Shown here in pieces: positions 33,377 to 42,500 of a stretch of DNA of 64,000 bases; the first letter of the stretch is position 1, and each line of letters opens with the position of its first letter. The notes under the pieces were generated by a model that saw only the letters and a program-made list of their open reading frames with translations, did no database searches and was not told the origin of the DNA. Both the position numbers and the translations under genes were made by a program. This DNA is from CAVYXZ01 sp963772595 (lineage in GTDB: Bacteria > Chloroflexota > Anaerolineae > Aggregatilineales > Phototrophicaceae), in the NCBI GenBank assembly GCA_963772595.1, contig CAVYXZ010000004.1:1-64000 (forward strand). The letters run 5' to 3'.

Positions 33377-34711
33377 ATGCAGGATCAAGAAGTCACTGAA
33401 AACAGGCCTTCCATGCGCGAAGTGCTGGCGCAGCCTAATTTTCGTCTGCTGTGGCTGGGGGAGACGATCTCGGTCCTGGGCGACCAGTTCCACATGATCG
33501 CCCTGCCCTGGCTGGTGCTGCAACTGACCGGCGACGGCCTGGCGGTCGGGACCGTTCTGGCAGCGGCGGGCATCCCGCGGGCACTGTTTATGCTTTTCGG
33601 CGGCGCCTTTACCGACCGCTTCTCGCCACGCACGATCATGCTGCTGTCGAATGCGGCACGGCTGCTGCTGGTGGGTCTGCTGACGCTGCTGACCTATACG
33701 GGCGTGATTCAGTTGTGGATGCTGTACGGCTTCGCGCTGGCCTTCGGCTTTGCCGATGCCTTCTTCTACCCGGCCAGTTCCGCCATTCTGCCGCAGCTTA
33801 TCGAGAAGCGGCATCTGGCGGCAGGCAACTCGCTGGTCCAGGGCATGGCGCAGATCAGCATCTTCCTGGGGCCGGTGCTGGCAGGGCTGGTGATTAGCGC
33901 CTTCAGCCGCCAGGCCATCGTGGTCAACGGCGAAACTGTGCCCGATCTGCAAGGGATCGGTCTGGCCTTCGGCGTCGATGCTCTGACTTTCCTCGTCTCT
34001 GTCCTGACCCTGTGGCTGATCCACACGCATCCCGTGACGGCTGATACCAGTGGGGAAAGCGGCGGTATGATCGCCGAGATCCGCGCCGGGATCCGCTTTG
34101 TCTGGTCAGATCACACCCTGCGTATGCTGATGCTGTTCATCGCGGGAATCAATCTCCTCTTCGCCGCGCCCTTTGTCGTCGGCGTCCCGGTCCTGGCAGA
34201 CACGCGCTTTGTCGAAGGCGCCGTCGCCTACGGCAGCATTCTCTCCGGCCTGGGCGGCGGGATGCTGTTGGGCACGATCCTGGCGGGCGTGCTGCCACGC
34301 CTATCGAAGTCCTTGTTCGGCCCCCTCCTCATTGTCCTGATTAGCGGCCTGGGTCTGGGCCTGATCGCTATCGGCTTAAGCCCGACTTTAGCCTTCGCCG
34401 TGATCTTCGCCGCCTTGATGGGCCTGACTAATGGCTACGTCAACATTATTTCCTTCACCTGGATGCAGGCCAATACCCCGGAAAACATGATGGGCCGCGT
34501 GATGAGCCTGATTATGTTCGCCTCGGTGGGCCTCAACCCGATTGCGATGGCGGTGGCTGGCGTACTGGTTAAAGTCGGCATCATCCCGCTCTTCGTCGGC
34601 TGTGGCGTTGCCCTGACCGTTTTCACCCTGGCCGGGTTGTTCAGCCGCGAACTGCGCCGGATGGGCTACAAGAACTCAATTCGGCACCAATTGAGCGGCA
34701 CTCTTTTTTAA
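33377..34711 (+). CDS. MFS transporter (EntS-like)
   Basis: A 444-residue permease of the MFS_3/enterobactin-exporter-like group. NFRLLWLGETISVLGDQFHMIALPWLVLQLTGDGLAVG opens the first helix pair; motif A is GGAFTDRFSPRTIML; a long cytosolic loop (THPVTADTSGESGGMIAEIRAGIRFVWSDHTLRML) separates the halves, as in this group. FTWMQANTPENMMGRVMSLIMF is the conserved second-half motif. Likely a drug or siderophore exporter. GAGGAATG precedes the ATG. It is divergent from the Gre gene and 27 bases before the NUDIX gene. Confidence 0.88.
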   Translation: MQDQEVTENRPSMREVLAQPNFRLLWLGETISVLGDQFHMIALPWLVLQLTGDGLAVGTVLAAAGIPRALFMLFGGAFTDRFSPRTIMLLSNAARLLLVGLLTLLTYTGVIQLWMLYGFALAFGFADAFFYPASSAILPQLIEKRHLAAGNSLVQGMAQISIFLGPVLAGLVISAFSRQAIVVNGETVPDLQGIGLAFGVDALTFLVSVLTLWLIHTHPVTADTSGESGGMIAEIRAGIRFVWSDHTLRMLMLFIAGINLLFAAPFVVGVPVLADTRFVEGAVAYGSILSGLGGGMLLGTILAGVLPRLSKSLFGPLLIVLISGLGLGLIAIGLSPTLAFAVIFAALMGLTNGYVNIISFTWMQANTPENMMGRVMSLIMFASVGLNPIAMAVAGVLVKVGIIPLFVGCGVALTVFTLAGLFSRELRRMGYKNSIRHQLSGTLF

Positions 34712-34738
34712 TGTGGGGGGTCGTGCTATCATGCCTGC

Positions 34739-35389
34739 ATGGACCCCCAATGGCTCGATTTCGCCCAACGTATTCAAGCAATCGCCCAGACCGGCCTGTA
34801 CTATCAGCCGCAAATCTTCGACGAAGAACGCTACCACAAGCTGCTCGACATCGCCGCCGAGATGATGGCCTGCTATGGCGACGTAGAGGTTCCGAAGCTG
34901 CGCGAACTCTACGATGCGCAGGCGGGCCACGCGACGCCCAAAGTGGATGTGCGCGGTGTGGTCTTCCATGAGAACCGCGTGCTGTTGGTCCAGGAAATGC
35001 TCGACGGAGGCCGCTGGACCCTGCCCGGCGGTTGGGCCGACATCAACGAAGCGCCCAGCGAGGCCACCGCGCGCGAGGTCTACGAGGAAAGCGGCTACCA
35101 GACCCGCGCCGTCAAGCTGCTGGCCCTCTACGACCGGCGGCTGCACAATCACCCGCCCAATCTCTTCCACATCTACAAGGTCTTCTTTCGCTGCGAGCTG
35201 CTGAGCGATGAGCGCTCCGCTGAACAGATCGCCAACGCCAGCGCCGCCTACAGCGAGACCGGCGAGGTCCGCTTTTTCGCAGAGGACGACCTGCCGGAGA
35301 ATCTCTCCACCGGGCGTGTGACTCAGCAGCAGTTGAAGCGCTTCTTCGAGCATCTGCGCCAGCCGGATCTCCCGACCGATTTCGATTGA
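34739..35389 (+). CDS. NUDIX hydrolase with N-terminal Nudix_hydro_N domain
   Basis: A 216-residue protein. Residues 1-60 (DPQWLDFAQRIQAIAQTGLYY, FDEERYHKLLDIAAEMMA) are the N-terminal helical domain seen in ADP-ribose/RNA-cap type NUDIX enzymes. The Nudix box GGWADINEAPSEATAREVYEESG is complete (G-x5-E-x7-REVxEExG), preceded by VDVRGVVFHENRVLLVQEM. It probably hydrolyses a nucleoside diphosphate-linked compound. It follows the MFS gene and precedes the M23 gene by 10 bases, all on one strand. Confidence 0.9.
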   Translation: MDPQWLDFAQRIQAIAQTGLYYQPQIFDEERYHKLLDIAAEMMACYGDVEVPKLRELYDAQAGHATPKVDVRGVVFHENRVLLVQEMLDGGRWTLPGGWADINEAPSEATAREVYEESGYQTRAVKLLALYDRRLHNHPPNLFHIYKVFFRCELLSDERSAEQIANASAAYSETGEVRFFAEDDLPENLSTGRVTQQQLKRFFEHLRQPDLPTDFD

Positions 35390-35399
35390 GGGCCTGTCG

Positions 35400-36942
35400 A
35401 TGCGCCGACTCGTTCCGCTCCTGCTTCTGCTATTGTTCGTTCAGCCCGTGCTGGCCCAACAGTGCGGCGTAGCCGACAGCATCGGCTATCCCATCGACAC
35501 GCAGCAGTACGCGCTGGCGCAGGATTTCGGCGCGCCCAGCCCGCGCCATCAGGGTCGCTATCACACCGGTGAAGACTGGTTCGCCGGGCGCGCCAACAAC
35601 TTCGGCCAGGGAAACCCGGTCGTTGCGGCGGCGACAGGCCGTGTGACCTACAGCTCGCCCCTCGGCTGGGGACGCGACGGCGGCGTGGTGATTATCGAGC
35701 ACACCTTCCCCGATGGCAGCCTGCTCTACAGCATGTACGGCCACATGATGGAAACCGACACGATCAATTTCCCGGCGCAGTGGAGCTGTGTGCAGCGCGG
35801 CGACATCATCGGCGCGATTGGCAACATCCGCCCGGCCCCGCACCTGCATTTCGAGATGCGCGTTGTCGATGGCACCACACCCGGCCCTGGCTACAGCTGG
35901 CGTGATCCCTTCCGCGACGGCTGGCGGCAGCCCGCCAAAGCGATCCAGAACTGGCAGGCCTGGCTGGACCCGGCCTTCGACTGGCGGCTGGACCTGGCCG
36001 ACGAAATCCGGGCCGGTCACACCGCCGCTGGAACTGGACGATCACAGCCTGCTCTACCTGGATGCCAACCGCCTGGGCCGCGTGACGCCGGATGGCCGCT
36101 CGCTGTGGCGCATCAACCTGGACCGCCAGGGGATCGCACTCAGCTTGTTTGAAAATCGTCCGCTGCTGACCTATGCCGATGGCCGGATGCAGCGTGTCAA
36201 TCTCGACGGCACCTTGGGCGAATCCTGGGAGACCAACGCGGCGCTGGCACGTCCCCTGCTGCTGGGCGACGTGATGCTGTTCCAGGCCCTCGACGGCGCG
36301 CTGATCGCTATGGCAGGCGACCGGCGCGGCGTCGCCTGGCAGACGGCCCCGATGCCGGAGATCGTCCGCGCACAGCAGGCCACACAGGTGATCGGGTTGC
36401 TGACAGCCAACAATGAACTGCTGACGCTCTCGATGCAGGGCGAGCTGCTCGATCAGGCGCAGTTACGCGCGGCAGCCAGCCTCTCGACCTCCGCCAGCGG
36501 GGAACTGCGCGTCTTCAGTCAGGGCGGTTTGTGGGCAGTGCTGGCCGATGGCTCCTGGACGCCGGTCATGGAGAGCGCCCCACCGGGCGGCCCCAGCAGC
36601 GCCGTGCTGGACAGCGGCGAACTGTATCTCTACGACGGCACGGTTCTCCATGCCTATAATGCCGACGAGAGCCTGCGTTGGGAGGTTCAGCTTCCGGCCA
36701 GCATCGGCGGCAGCGTGCAGTTGAGCGACGCGGGCAGCGTTCTGCTGCTCACCAGCAGTCACGGCAATATTGCAGCCTTGCAAAAAGAATCGGGCGGCGT
36801 CTGCGGCATCACGCAGATCTTCGGCAGTGACCGCGATCACTACTGGCACAGCCTGGGCGAGGATAGCATCCTGCGTGTGGCGGTCAGCGATCAGATTATC
36901 GGTTTCGATTGGCCGCGCTTCCTGGGCGGCTGCGCAGCTTAA
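35400..36942 (+). CDS. Secreted M23 peptidase joined to a propeller domain, frameshifted
   Basis: The first frame encodes a signal peptide (MRRLVPLLLLLLFVQPVLAQ) and a complete M23/LytM-like domain: HTGEDWF (His55, Asp59) and the PHLHFEM histidines; GNPVVAAATGRVTYSS and IGAIGN are typical. After DLADEIR the next frame continues PVTPPLELDDHSLLYLDANRLGRVTPDGRSLWRI and about 300 more residues of PQQ-like propeller blades to LGGCAA. The junction is GGG at 36010-36012; removing one G joins the frames. The intact product would be about 513 residues. As read, a truncated M23 protein with a foreign tail to 36152 would be made. The M23 fold cleaves or binds peptidoglycan peptides. Confidence 0.75.
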
Positions 36943-37064
36943 CGCCTGTAAAACAGGAAAGAACAGGAATTATTACGTTAAATATTTCGGCCATTGTCTG
37001 CTGACAACTTTTGTCAGGTATTCGTGCGTATAATATGATCGACAGGTATCCAGGGAATCGCCAC

Positions 37065-37550
37065 ATGGGCGTAAACGATGTGACCGAAGACGCCATCGCG
37101 GAGTTCATCGCCCTGGCCGAAGCCACACCGCGCCGTCTGGGCACCGCAAGCGCCGGGCTGGATGATGCGCTTCTCAGTGCGCCGCCTGCCCCCGGTGAAT
37201 GGTCGCCGCTGGAGATTCTCAACCACCTGCGCGCCTGCGAAGAGGTCTGGATGCACAGCGTCCACGCCATGCTGGCCTTCGACACCCCGCATCTGAGCGA
37301 AATCCACCCGCGCCAGTGGATCAAGACGCGCAATCCCTACACCGAACACGGCTTCGCCGACGCGCTCAAGGGCTTCACCCTGCGCCGCGAAGCGCTTTTG
37401 CTGACACTGCGCGCGCTCTCCCTGGACGATTGGGCGCGGTCGGCGGTAATCGACCGCAAAACCCATACGGTCTTCAGCCACGTCCGCCGCATGACCCTGC
37501 ACGAGAACGGTCACTGCGAACAGATCGAAGCAATTCTGAACCCGGAATAG
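37065..37550 (+). CDS. DinB-family protein
   Basis: A 161-residue DinB-fold protein: EDAIAEFIALAEATPRRL, APGEWSPLEILNHLRACEEVWMHSV (the first ligand His in NHL), RRMTLHENGHCEQIEAIL (HxxxH). The three histidines fit a metal site. I start at 37065; a TATAAT at 37029-37034 would be the -10 and makes the earlier starts at 37011 and 37035 unlikely. Third DinB-like gene of four in the window. Reaction unknown. Confidence 0.8.
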   Translation: MGVNDVTEDAIAEFIALAEATPRRLGTASAGLDDALLSAPPAPGEWSPLEILNHLRACEEVWMHSVHAMLAFDTPHLSEIHPRQWIKTRNPYTEHGFADALKGFTLRREALLLTLRALSLDDWARSAVIDRKTHTVFSHVRRMTLHENGHCEQIEAILNPE

Positions 37551-37645
37551 TACCCTCTGCCTTCAACTCTCTCTTGTCGCATTGCCTCCTCAGGCTCTAT
37601 ACTACGCGGTGCATTGCAACTTTTTGATAACCTACAACGGAACAA

Positions 37646-38722
37646 GTGGCGATCCCTATGCCTTTAGTTGAGCATATCCAATTACCGGCCTTTGAACGCC
37701 TGCGCGAGGCCGGGCAGAACGTTCTCCCCCTGAATCACGCCTTGCAGCAGGACATCCGCGAGCTGCATATCGGCCTGTTGAACATGATGCCGGATGCGGC
37801 GCTGCAAGTCACCGAGCAGCAGTTCATGCGCCTGATCGGCAGTTCGAACCAGATCGCGCAGATTTATGTCTATCCTTTTTCGGTGCCGGGGCTTCCCCGC
37901 GGCGCGCAAACACAGGCTTACATGGATGAGTACTACACCTCATTCGAGCAGCTCCAGGATGATGGCCTCGATGCGCTGATTATTACCGGCGCGAATGTCT
38001 CCAATCCCCGCCTGGAACTGGAGCCGTTCTGGGAACCGCTCACCAACGTGATGGACTGGGCCGCACAAAAAGTCACCTCAGTCCTGTGTTCCTGCCTGGC
38101 AACTCACTCGCTGATGAAATACATGTACCGGATTGATCGCCAGCTCCTGCCGCAGAAGCAGTGGGGCGTGTATCCACATCGCGTTGCCCGGCCCAATCAC
38201 CCCCTGCTGCGCGACATCAACACCCGTTTTGACGTGCCGCATTCGCGCTACAATACCATTACGCACGAGCAGTTCGAGAAGGCGGGCCTGACCATCCTGA
38301 TCGAAAGCCCGGAAGCAGGGGTCCACATGGCCGTCAGCCCGGACCAGTTCCGCAACATCTACTTGCAGGGGCACCCTGAGTACTATACCAACAGCCTGCT
38401 CAAGGAATACAAACGCGAGGTCAATCGCTATCTGAACGACGAGCGTGATCTGCCGCCTTACCCGGAACATTATTTTGTGCCAGAAGCACAGGCCATCGCC
38501 GATGCCCATATCGCGCAGGCGGAGCGGGCGAAACAGGCGGGCAATCCTATCCCTGAGTTCCCGGAAGCGGCAATCTTTCCGTTACTGGATAACACCTGGA
38601 ATGACACTGGCAAGGCGATCTTCAACAACTGGTTGGGTCTGGTCTACCGCCTGACCCACCTGGATCGCAAAAAGCTGTTTATGCCCGGTGTTGATCCTGA
38701 AAATCCGCTGGGCTTGTTATAG
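37646..38722 (+). CDS. metA: Homoserine O-acyltransferase
   Basis: A 358-residue MetA-family enzyme that acylates homoserine (acetyl- or succinyl-CoA) in methionine synthesis. LNMMPDAALQVTEQQFMRLIG is the MetA hallmark; the nucleophile is Cys150 in LCSCLATHS and the catalytic His/Glu are in YLQGHPEYYTNSLL. The GTG at 37646 with GGAA upstream is the likely start; ATG 37658 is an alternative. The C-terminal part (NTWNDTGKAIFNNWLGLVYRLT) is complete. Because the next gene is an O-acetylhomoserine sulfhydrylase, the donor is probably acetyl-CoA. Confidence 0.93.
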   Translation: MAIPMPLVEHIQLPAFERLREAGQNVLPLNHALQQDIRELHIGLLNMMPDAALQVTEQQFMRLIGSSNQIAQIYVYPFSVPGLPRGAQTQAYMDEYYTSFEQLQDDGLDALIITGANVSNPRLELEPFWEPLTNVMDWAAQKVTSVLCSCLATHSLMKYMYRIDRQLLPQKQWGVYPHRVARPNHPLLRDINTRFDVPHSRYNTITHEQFEKAGLTILIESPEAGVHMAVSPDQFRNIYLQGHPEYYTNSLLKEYKREVNRYLNDERDLPPYPEHYFVPEAQAIADAHIAQAERAKQAGNPIPEFPEAAIFPLLDNTWNDTGKAIFNNWLGLVYRLTHLDRKKLFMPGVDPENPLGLL

Positions 38723-38814
38723 CTCACCAGAGTCGGCATTGCGTAAGGGACATATCCCTGCTTATGCACTTTTTCAACCGCGTATAGAGATTCATATCGA
38801 GGGGAAAAAAGATC

Positions 38815-40089
38815 ATGAAAGACGCGACACTCGCTATTCACGCCGGGTATCAGACGGACCCCACCACCAAGTCCGTCGCGGTACCGATTTATCAGACCGT
38901 GGCCTATGAGTTTGATAACGCGCAGCATGGCGCGGATCTGTTCAATCTGGCGGTGCCGGGCAATATCTATACCCGCATCATGAACCCGACCAACGATGTG
39001 CTGGAACAGCGGGTCGCGGCATTGGAAGGCGGTGTCGGGGCACTGGCACTCAGCGCCGGGAGCGCAGCAGTCACCTATTCGGTCCTGAATATCGCCGAAG
39101 CCGGGAATAATATCGTCACGGTGCCCCTGCTCTATGGCGGCACCTATACATTGTTCCGGCACATGCTCCCCAAGCTCGGCATTGACGTGCGCTTTGCCCC
39201 GGATGACAGCGCGGCCAGCCTGGAAGCACTGATCGATGACAAGACCTCCGCCGTCTATTGCGAATCGATTGGCAACCCGGCGGGCAATATCCCGGATCTG
39301 GAAGCCATTGCCACGATGGCCCATAAGCACGGCGTCCCGGTGATTGTCGATAACACGGTGGCGACCCCGGTGCTCATCAAACCCTTCGAATATGGCTGCG
39401 ACATTGTGGTGCATTCGCTGACCAAATACATGGGCGGTCACGGCAATTCCATCGGCGGCGTCCTGGTCGATTCCGGGAACTTTCCCTGGGCGGACCATGC
39501 GGATCGCTTCCCCATGCTGACTCAACCGGAAGCCTCCTATCACGGCGTGGTCTATACCGAAGCGATGGGTCCGGCGGCCTATATCGCCCGCGCGCGCACC
39601 GTGCCCCTGCGCAATATGGGCGCGGCACTGAGTCCGCTGAATGCCTTCCTGATCCTTCAGGGCATTGAAACGCTGGCGCTGCGCATGGAACGGCACTGCG
39701 ATAACGCACTGGCCGTGGCCGATTACCTCAAGGGACATGACAAGATTACCTGGGTCAGCTTCGCCGGGCTGCCCGATTCGCCCTACTACGATCTGGCGCA
39801 GAAATACACCAACGGCAGACCTTCGGCCCTGATGACCTTCGGCGTCAAGGGCGGCTTCGACGGCGGTGTGAAATTCTACGATGCTTTGAAACTGTTCAAG
39901 CGGCTGGTCAACATCGGCGATGCCAAATCGCTGGCCGCGCACCCGGCCTCGACCACGCACCGGCAGTTGAACGATGCGGAACTGGAAGCGGCAGGCGTGG
40001 CCCCGGATATGATCCGCATTTGCGTAGGGATCGAGAATATCGACGACATTATCGAGGATCTGGATCAGGCGCTGGCCGCCATCGACTAA
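38815..40089 (+). CDS. metY: O-acetylhomoserine sulfhydrylase
   Basis: A 424-residue PLP enzyme of the Cys/Met metabolism family. LAIHAGYQTDPTTKSVAVPIYQTVAYEF, YTRIMNPTNDVLEQRVAALEGG and the PLP lysine Lys204 in HSLTKYMGGHG are typical of MetY, which makes homocysteine from O-acetylhomoserine and sulfide. Length matches MetY (about 425) rather than the shorter MetB/MetZ. GGGGAAAAAAG precedes the ATG. Placed 92 bases after metA in the same direction; a weak hairpin with TTTTT (38734-38776) lies between, so expression may be unequal. Confidence 0.94.
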   Translation: MKDATLAIHAGYQTDPTTKSVAVPIYQTVAYEFDNAQHGADLFNLAVPGNIYTRIMNPTNDVLEQRVAALEGGVGALALSAGSAAVTYSVLNIAEAGNNIVTVPLLYGGTYTLFRHMLPKLGIDVRFAPDDSAASLEALIDDKTSAVYCESIGNPAGNIPDLEAIATMAHKHGVPVIVDNTVATPVLIKPFEYGCDIVVHSLTKYMGGHGNSIGGVLVDSGNFPWADHADRFPMLTQPEASYHGVVYTEAMGPAAYIARARTVPLRNMGAALSPLNAFLILQGIETLALRMERHCDNALAVADYLKGHDKITWVSFAGLPDSPYYDLAQKYTNGRPSALMTFGVKGGFDGGVKFYDALKLFKRLVNIGDAKSLAAHPASTTHRQLNDAELEAAGVAPDMIRICVGIENIDDIIEDLDQALAAID

Positions 40090-40109
40090 TTCAGCCCCGC
40101 CTTCACCCA

Positions 40110-40151
40110 ACGACCTCAGCCGCTTGCCTCACCGCCTCCGGTTGGGGTCGT
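40110..40151 (+). terminator. Stem-loop after metY
   Basis: ACGACCTCAGCC (40110-40121) pairs with GGTTGGGGTCGT (40140-40151) over 12 bp including two G-U pairs; 18-base loop. It follows the metY stop by 20 bases. The T-run is poor, so it may be a processing or weak termination site. Sequence from 40152 to 40319 shows nothing further. Confidence 0.45.
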
Positions 40152-40319
40152 CGTTCAGTGTACAAGTGCTGCACGTACACCATGGGCACGGGAAGCTCGT
40201 TTTAACCGCGAGACGCACAGCATCTACAACTATTGCGGGGAGATCGAGGCGATAAAGAAAGAAAAACAGAGGAACTAATCACAAGTTGAATAAAAAAGTC
40301 ATCTTTCACTAATTGGCAG

Positions 40320-41043
40320 TCAGTTTTCTCTATCATCAACAATCCTCAATAAATGGCTAGCCAACATTATCATTTCGACTGCTTCTTCAGCAGTTATTCC
40401 CATATGTCTGTGGCTATTTGGATTCTTATATGATCCAATAGCCCCAGCAAATAGGTCAGAGAGAGCTTGACGCTCTGAACTAACTTGCTCTTGGTTCGTA
40501 AGATGGCCTTCTTCTGGATCAAACGCTTTCCTCATAAGGCGCATACCATATAACTCAGGACCGTATCCTCCGGCCCTACGCACAGCAACCTCGACTTCTT
40601 TGAATGACTGAAAAACAGAGGTGTCGTAATCGCCTCTAAGAAAAGTTGCCCATACTTTTTGAGCAATTACGGGATGTAACTGCTTTCTTGGCAAAATGTT
40701 CCCTTTTCTGAAGTTCGTCAGATCAGTTCTGGTCGTTATTTTCTCTCCACGGCGAGTAACGAAGTAGTCATTACCGGTTGCGTCCGGTTTTGGAGCGACA
40801 AATCCTTCTCTCTCTAGCCACATCCAGGCTTCTGTAACAGCTTGCGATATCTGCTCTTGATACTCTGGGGGGTATTCTCTGAAATTATGAAGGAGTGTGA
40901 AATTGAACCGATTTCAGCCTATCAGTCTGGCTACGATTTACGATGTGAATTACTTCAAGAACAATGCCAGCAAGTTCTTCAGGTTCGAGCGCGAGAAGGT
41001 TATCTGGGTCAGGGAGCAAAGAATAAATCGTGGTTGGAGGCAT
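40320..41043 (-). pseudogene. Ymh/TIGR02391-family protein, frameshifted
   Basis: The main frame encodes FREYPPEYQEQISQAVTEAWMWLEREG, then LHPVIAQKVWATFLRGDYDTSVFQSFKEVEVAVR, YGMRLMRKAFDPEEGHL, LFAGAIGSYKNPNSHRHMG and MIMLASHLLRIVDDREN, the complete C-terminal pattern of the Ymh/TIGR02391 family. The N terminus reads in the next frame from an ATG at 41043 (MPPTTIYSLLPDPDNLLALEPEELAG). One extra base at about 40896 separates the two; joined they give about 240 residues, the family length. Function is unknown; members occur in mobile or phage-linked loci. The IS630 copy starts 38 bases upstream of this start codon. GC is low here. Confidence 0.72.
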
Positions 41044-41084
41044 GTGATTAGCCTAGGCTACGATTTACCGAGTTGTACTTACAA

Positions 41085-41103
41085 ACTAAGTACAATCAGA
41101 TAA
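41085..41103 (+). repeat. IS630 left terminal inverted repeat
   Basis: ACTAAGTACAATCAGATAA, matching 18 of 19 bases of the right end read in reverse. Confidence 0.85.
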
Positions 41104-41104
41104 A

Positions 41105-42152
41105 TCATGCGGCATTGGACCCGATAATGGATAGCACCTCATCGGGTTTTTGATTATAGCGGTCAAAAAAGGTCTGGGCGGCCACCAACAAAGCTTTGAC
41201 TGATTCGAAAAGCTCACAGTGTGTTACCTCACGACGAAATTGCCGCCACAGCATTTCAATTGGGTTAAGCCAGGGGCTGTAAGTCGGTAAGTAGAGCAAG
41301 ACTAATCGTCCCGCAGACGCTCGCAAAACCGCTTCCACCTCATCATCTTGATGGGTACTGGCATTATCCAAGGCTACGAAGATTGTACCGGTCGGGTGCT
41401 GGTCAACCAAAGCTTGAAGCAATTCAGCCACTTCTTGGCGGCGCTTACGACGTCGAAACAAAACCACTGTTTCACCGGTATGATAGTTGACTGCCCCCAG
41501 ACCATAGCGTTTGTAAGGCTGTCGCGGTGTGGGGATCATCACTTGTTGACCTTTGGGCCCCCATATGGCCCGCAAGGTCGGCAGCCAACTGACATTGAAC
41601 TCGTCCAGATAATAGAAGACATCGCCCGGTTTCAGGCTGTCTCGTGTGGCTTCGACCGTCTTTTTTTGACCTCATACTCGGGGTCCGGGCTGCTGATTTT
41701 ATGTTGGGGTCGGCTGAGCACAATATCATGTTTTGCCAAGTGCTGTCGGACCGTTTCGGCTTCGATCCGAATACCCCTTGCTTCAGCCAGGTAATCCGCT
41801 AAGCGTTGTAACGTCCACAATGAAAACTCCAGCCCCATACTGCGTGGGCGTAAACGGACCACTCGCAGCAATTCCGCTTCATAGGCAGGCGTCACCTTCG
41901 CCGTCGCGCCGGGACGCGGGGCATCCTTCAAACCCTCGATCCCTTCCACCATATAACGTTTCATCCAGCGGCGCACCGTCTGCTCGTCTTCACGCACGAT
42001 CTCGGCAATTTCGCGAGCGACCAGTGTTTTTCCGCTGCCAGCAGCATCATTTGTGATCGGGTTCTCATCCGCACATCCTTGGTCGTGCGATATAGTTCTT
42101 CCAACGCCTCAAGTTGTTCTCGGCTTTGTGGCGGAAGTTGGATCGGTCTCAT
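41105..42152 (-). pseudogene. IS630-family DDE transposase, two frameshifts
   Basis: Three frames together give a full IS630 transposase. The first (MRPIQLPPQSREQLEALEELYRTTKDV...LLAAEKHWSLA) follows GGAGGAGGTG; the second (EIAEIVREDEQTVRRWMKRYMVEGIEGLKDAPRPG...LHKISSPDPEYEVKK) holds the helix-turn-helix; the third (VFYYLDEFNVSW, FVALDNASTHQ, SPWLNPIEMLW) holds the DDE triad Asp, Asp, Glu. Breaks lie near 42011-42018 and at a run of seven A (T7 on +, 41661-41667); both need a -1 shift. The A7 run is a plausible programmed slippage site, but the first break has no such signal, so this copy is probably inactive. Confidence 0.85.
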
Positions 42153-42188
42153 ATTGCACCTCCTCCCCCAGTATACTCCCATCAAAAC

Positions 42189-42207
42189 TTATCTGATTGC
42201 ACTTAGT
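42189..42207 (-). repeat. IS630 right terminal inverted repeat
   Basis: On the - strand reads ACTAAGTGCAATCAGATAA, one mismatch to the left end. Beyond it, 42213-42500 has no gene; it holds only the possible promoter listed next. Confidence 0.85.
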
Positions 42208-42448
42208 ATATAGAAATATTAGCAACTGGGGAAATAACCTTGTTCCCCATGCGTTCAACTCAGCGTAACGGCTCTGCCCTTGTTCAGTTCGCTCTCAAGG
42301 CAGATGCTACACATTGCTTACTCTACTTCACGTGCATTGCCAAGTTCTGCACAGGCACGAATCGAACAGCTTTCGTACCGCAGGTTTAACAGAACACCAC
42401 ACATGACCACTAAATCCAATATATCGCGCTACATCAAGGATGTGACGG

Positions 42449-42454
42449 TATAAT
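42449..42454 (+). promoter_or_regulatory. -10 element before the DapA-family gene
   Basis: TATAAT, 46 bases before the ATG at 42501. No convincing -35 at the standard distance. Confidence 0.4.
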
Positions 42455-42500
42455 CTGCCAGACGCCGTTGTGGCGGCAATCTCATCAGGAAGGAGCGATT

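Larger units (their letters stand above)
41082..42210 (-). mobile_element. IS630-family insertion sequence, degenerate
   Basis: A 1129-base element flanked by TA on both sides (41080-41081 and 42211-42212), the target duplication of IS630/Tc1-type elements. Its ends carry matching inverted repeats (ACTAAGTACAATCAGATAA at 41085-41103 against the inverted ACTAAGTGCAATCAGATAA at 42189-42207). It contains one transposase gene broken by two frameshifts. The element lies between the Ymh gene start and a gene-free stretch. Confidence 0.88.

Noticed and set aside
37011..37064. Longer start (TTG 37011 or ATG 37035) for the DinB gene at 37 kb
   Set aside because: A TATAAT hexamer at 37029-37034 places the transcript start downstream of both.
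38734..38776. Possible terminator/attenuator between metA and metY (GGGA...TCCC inside GCAT...ATGC, then TTTTT)
   Set aside because: The stem is only 4 + 4 bp with a large internal loop; not strong enough to list as a feature.
38644..40110. 488-codon - strand frame opposite metY
   Set aside because: The opposite strand carries intact MetY with PLP motif; this frame is GC-bias artefact.
40842..41103. Two short + strand frames next to IS630
   Set aside because: They are antisense to the N-terminal part of the Ymh gene, which is the better explanation.
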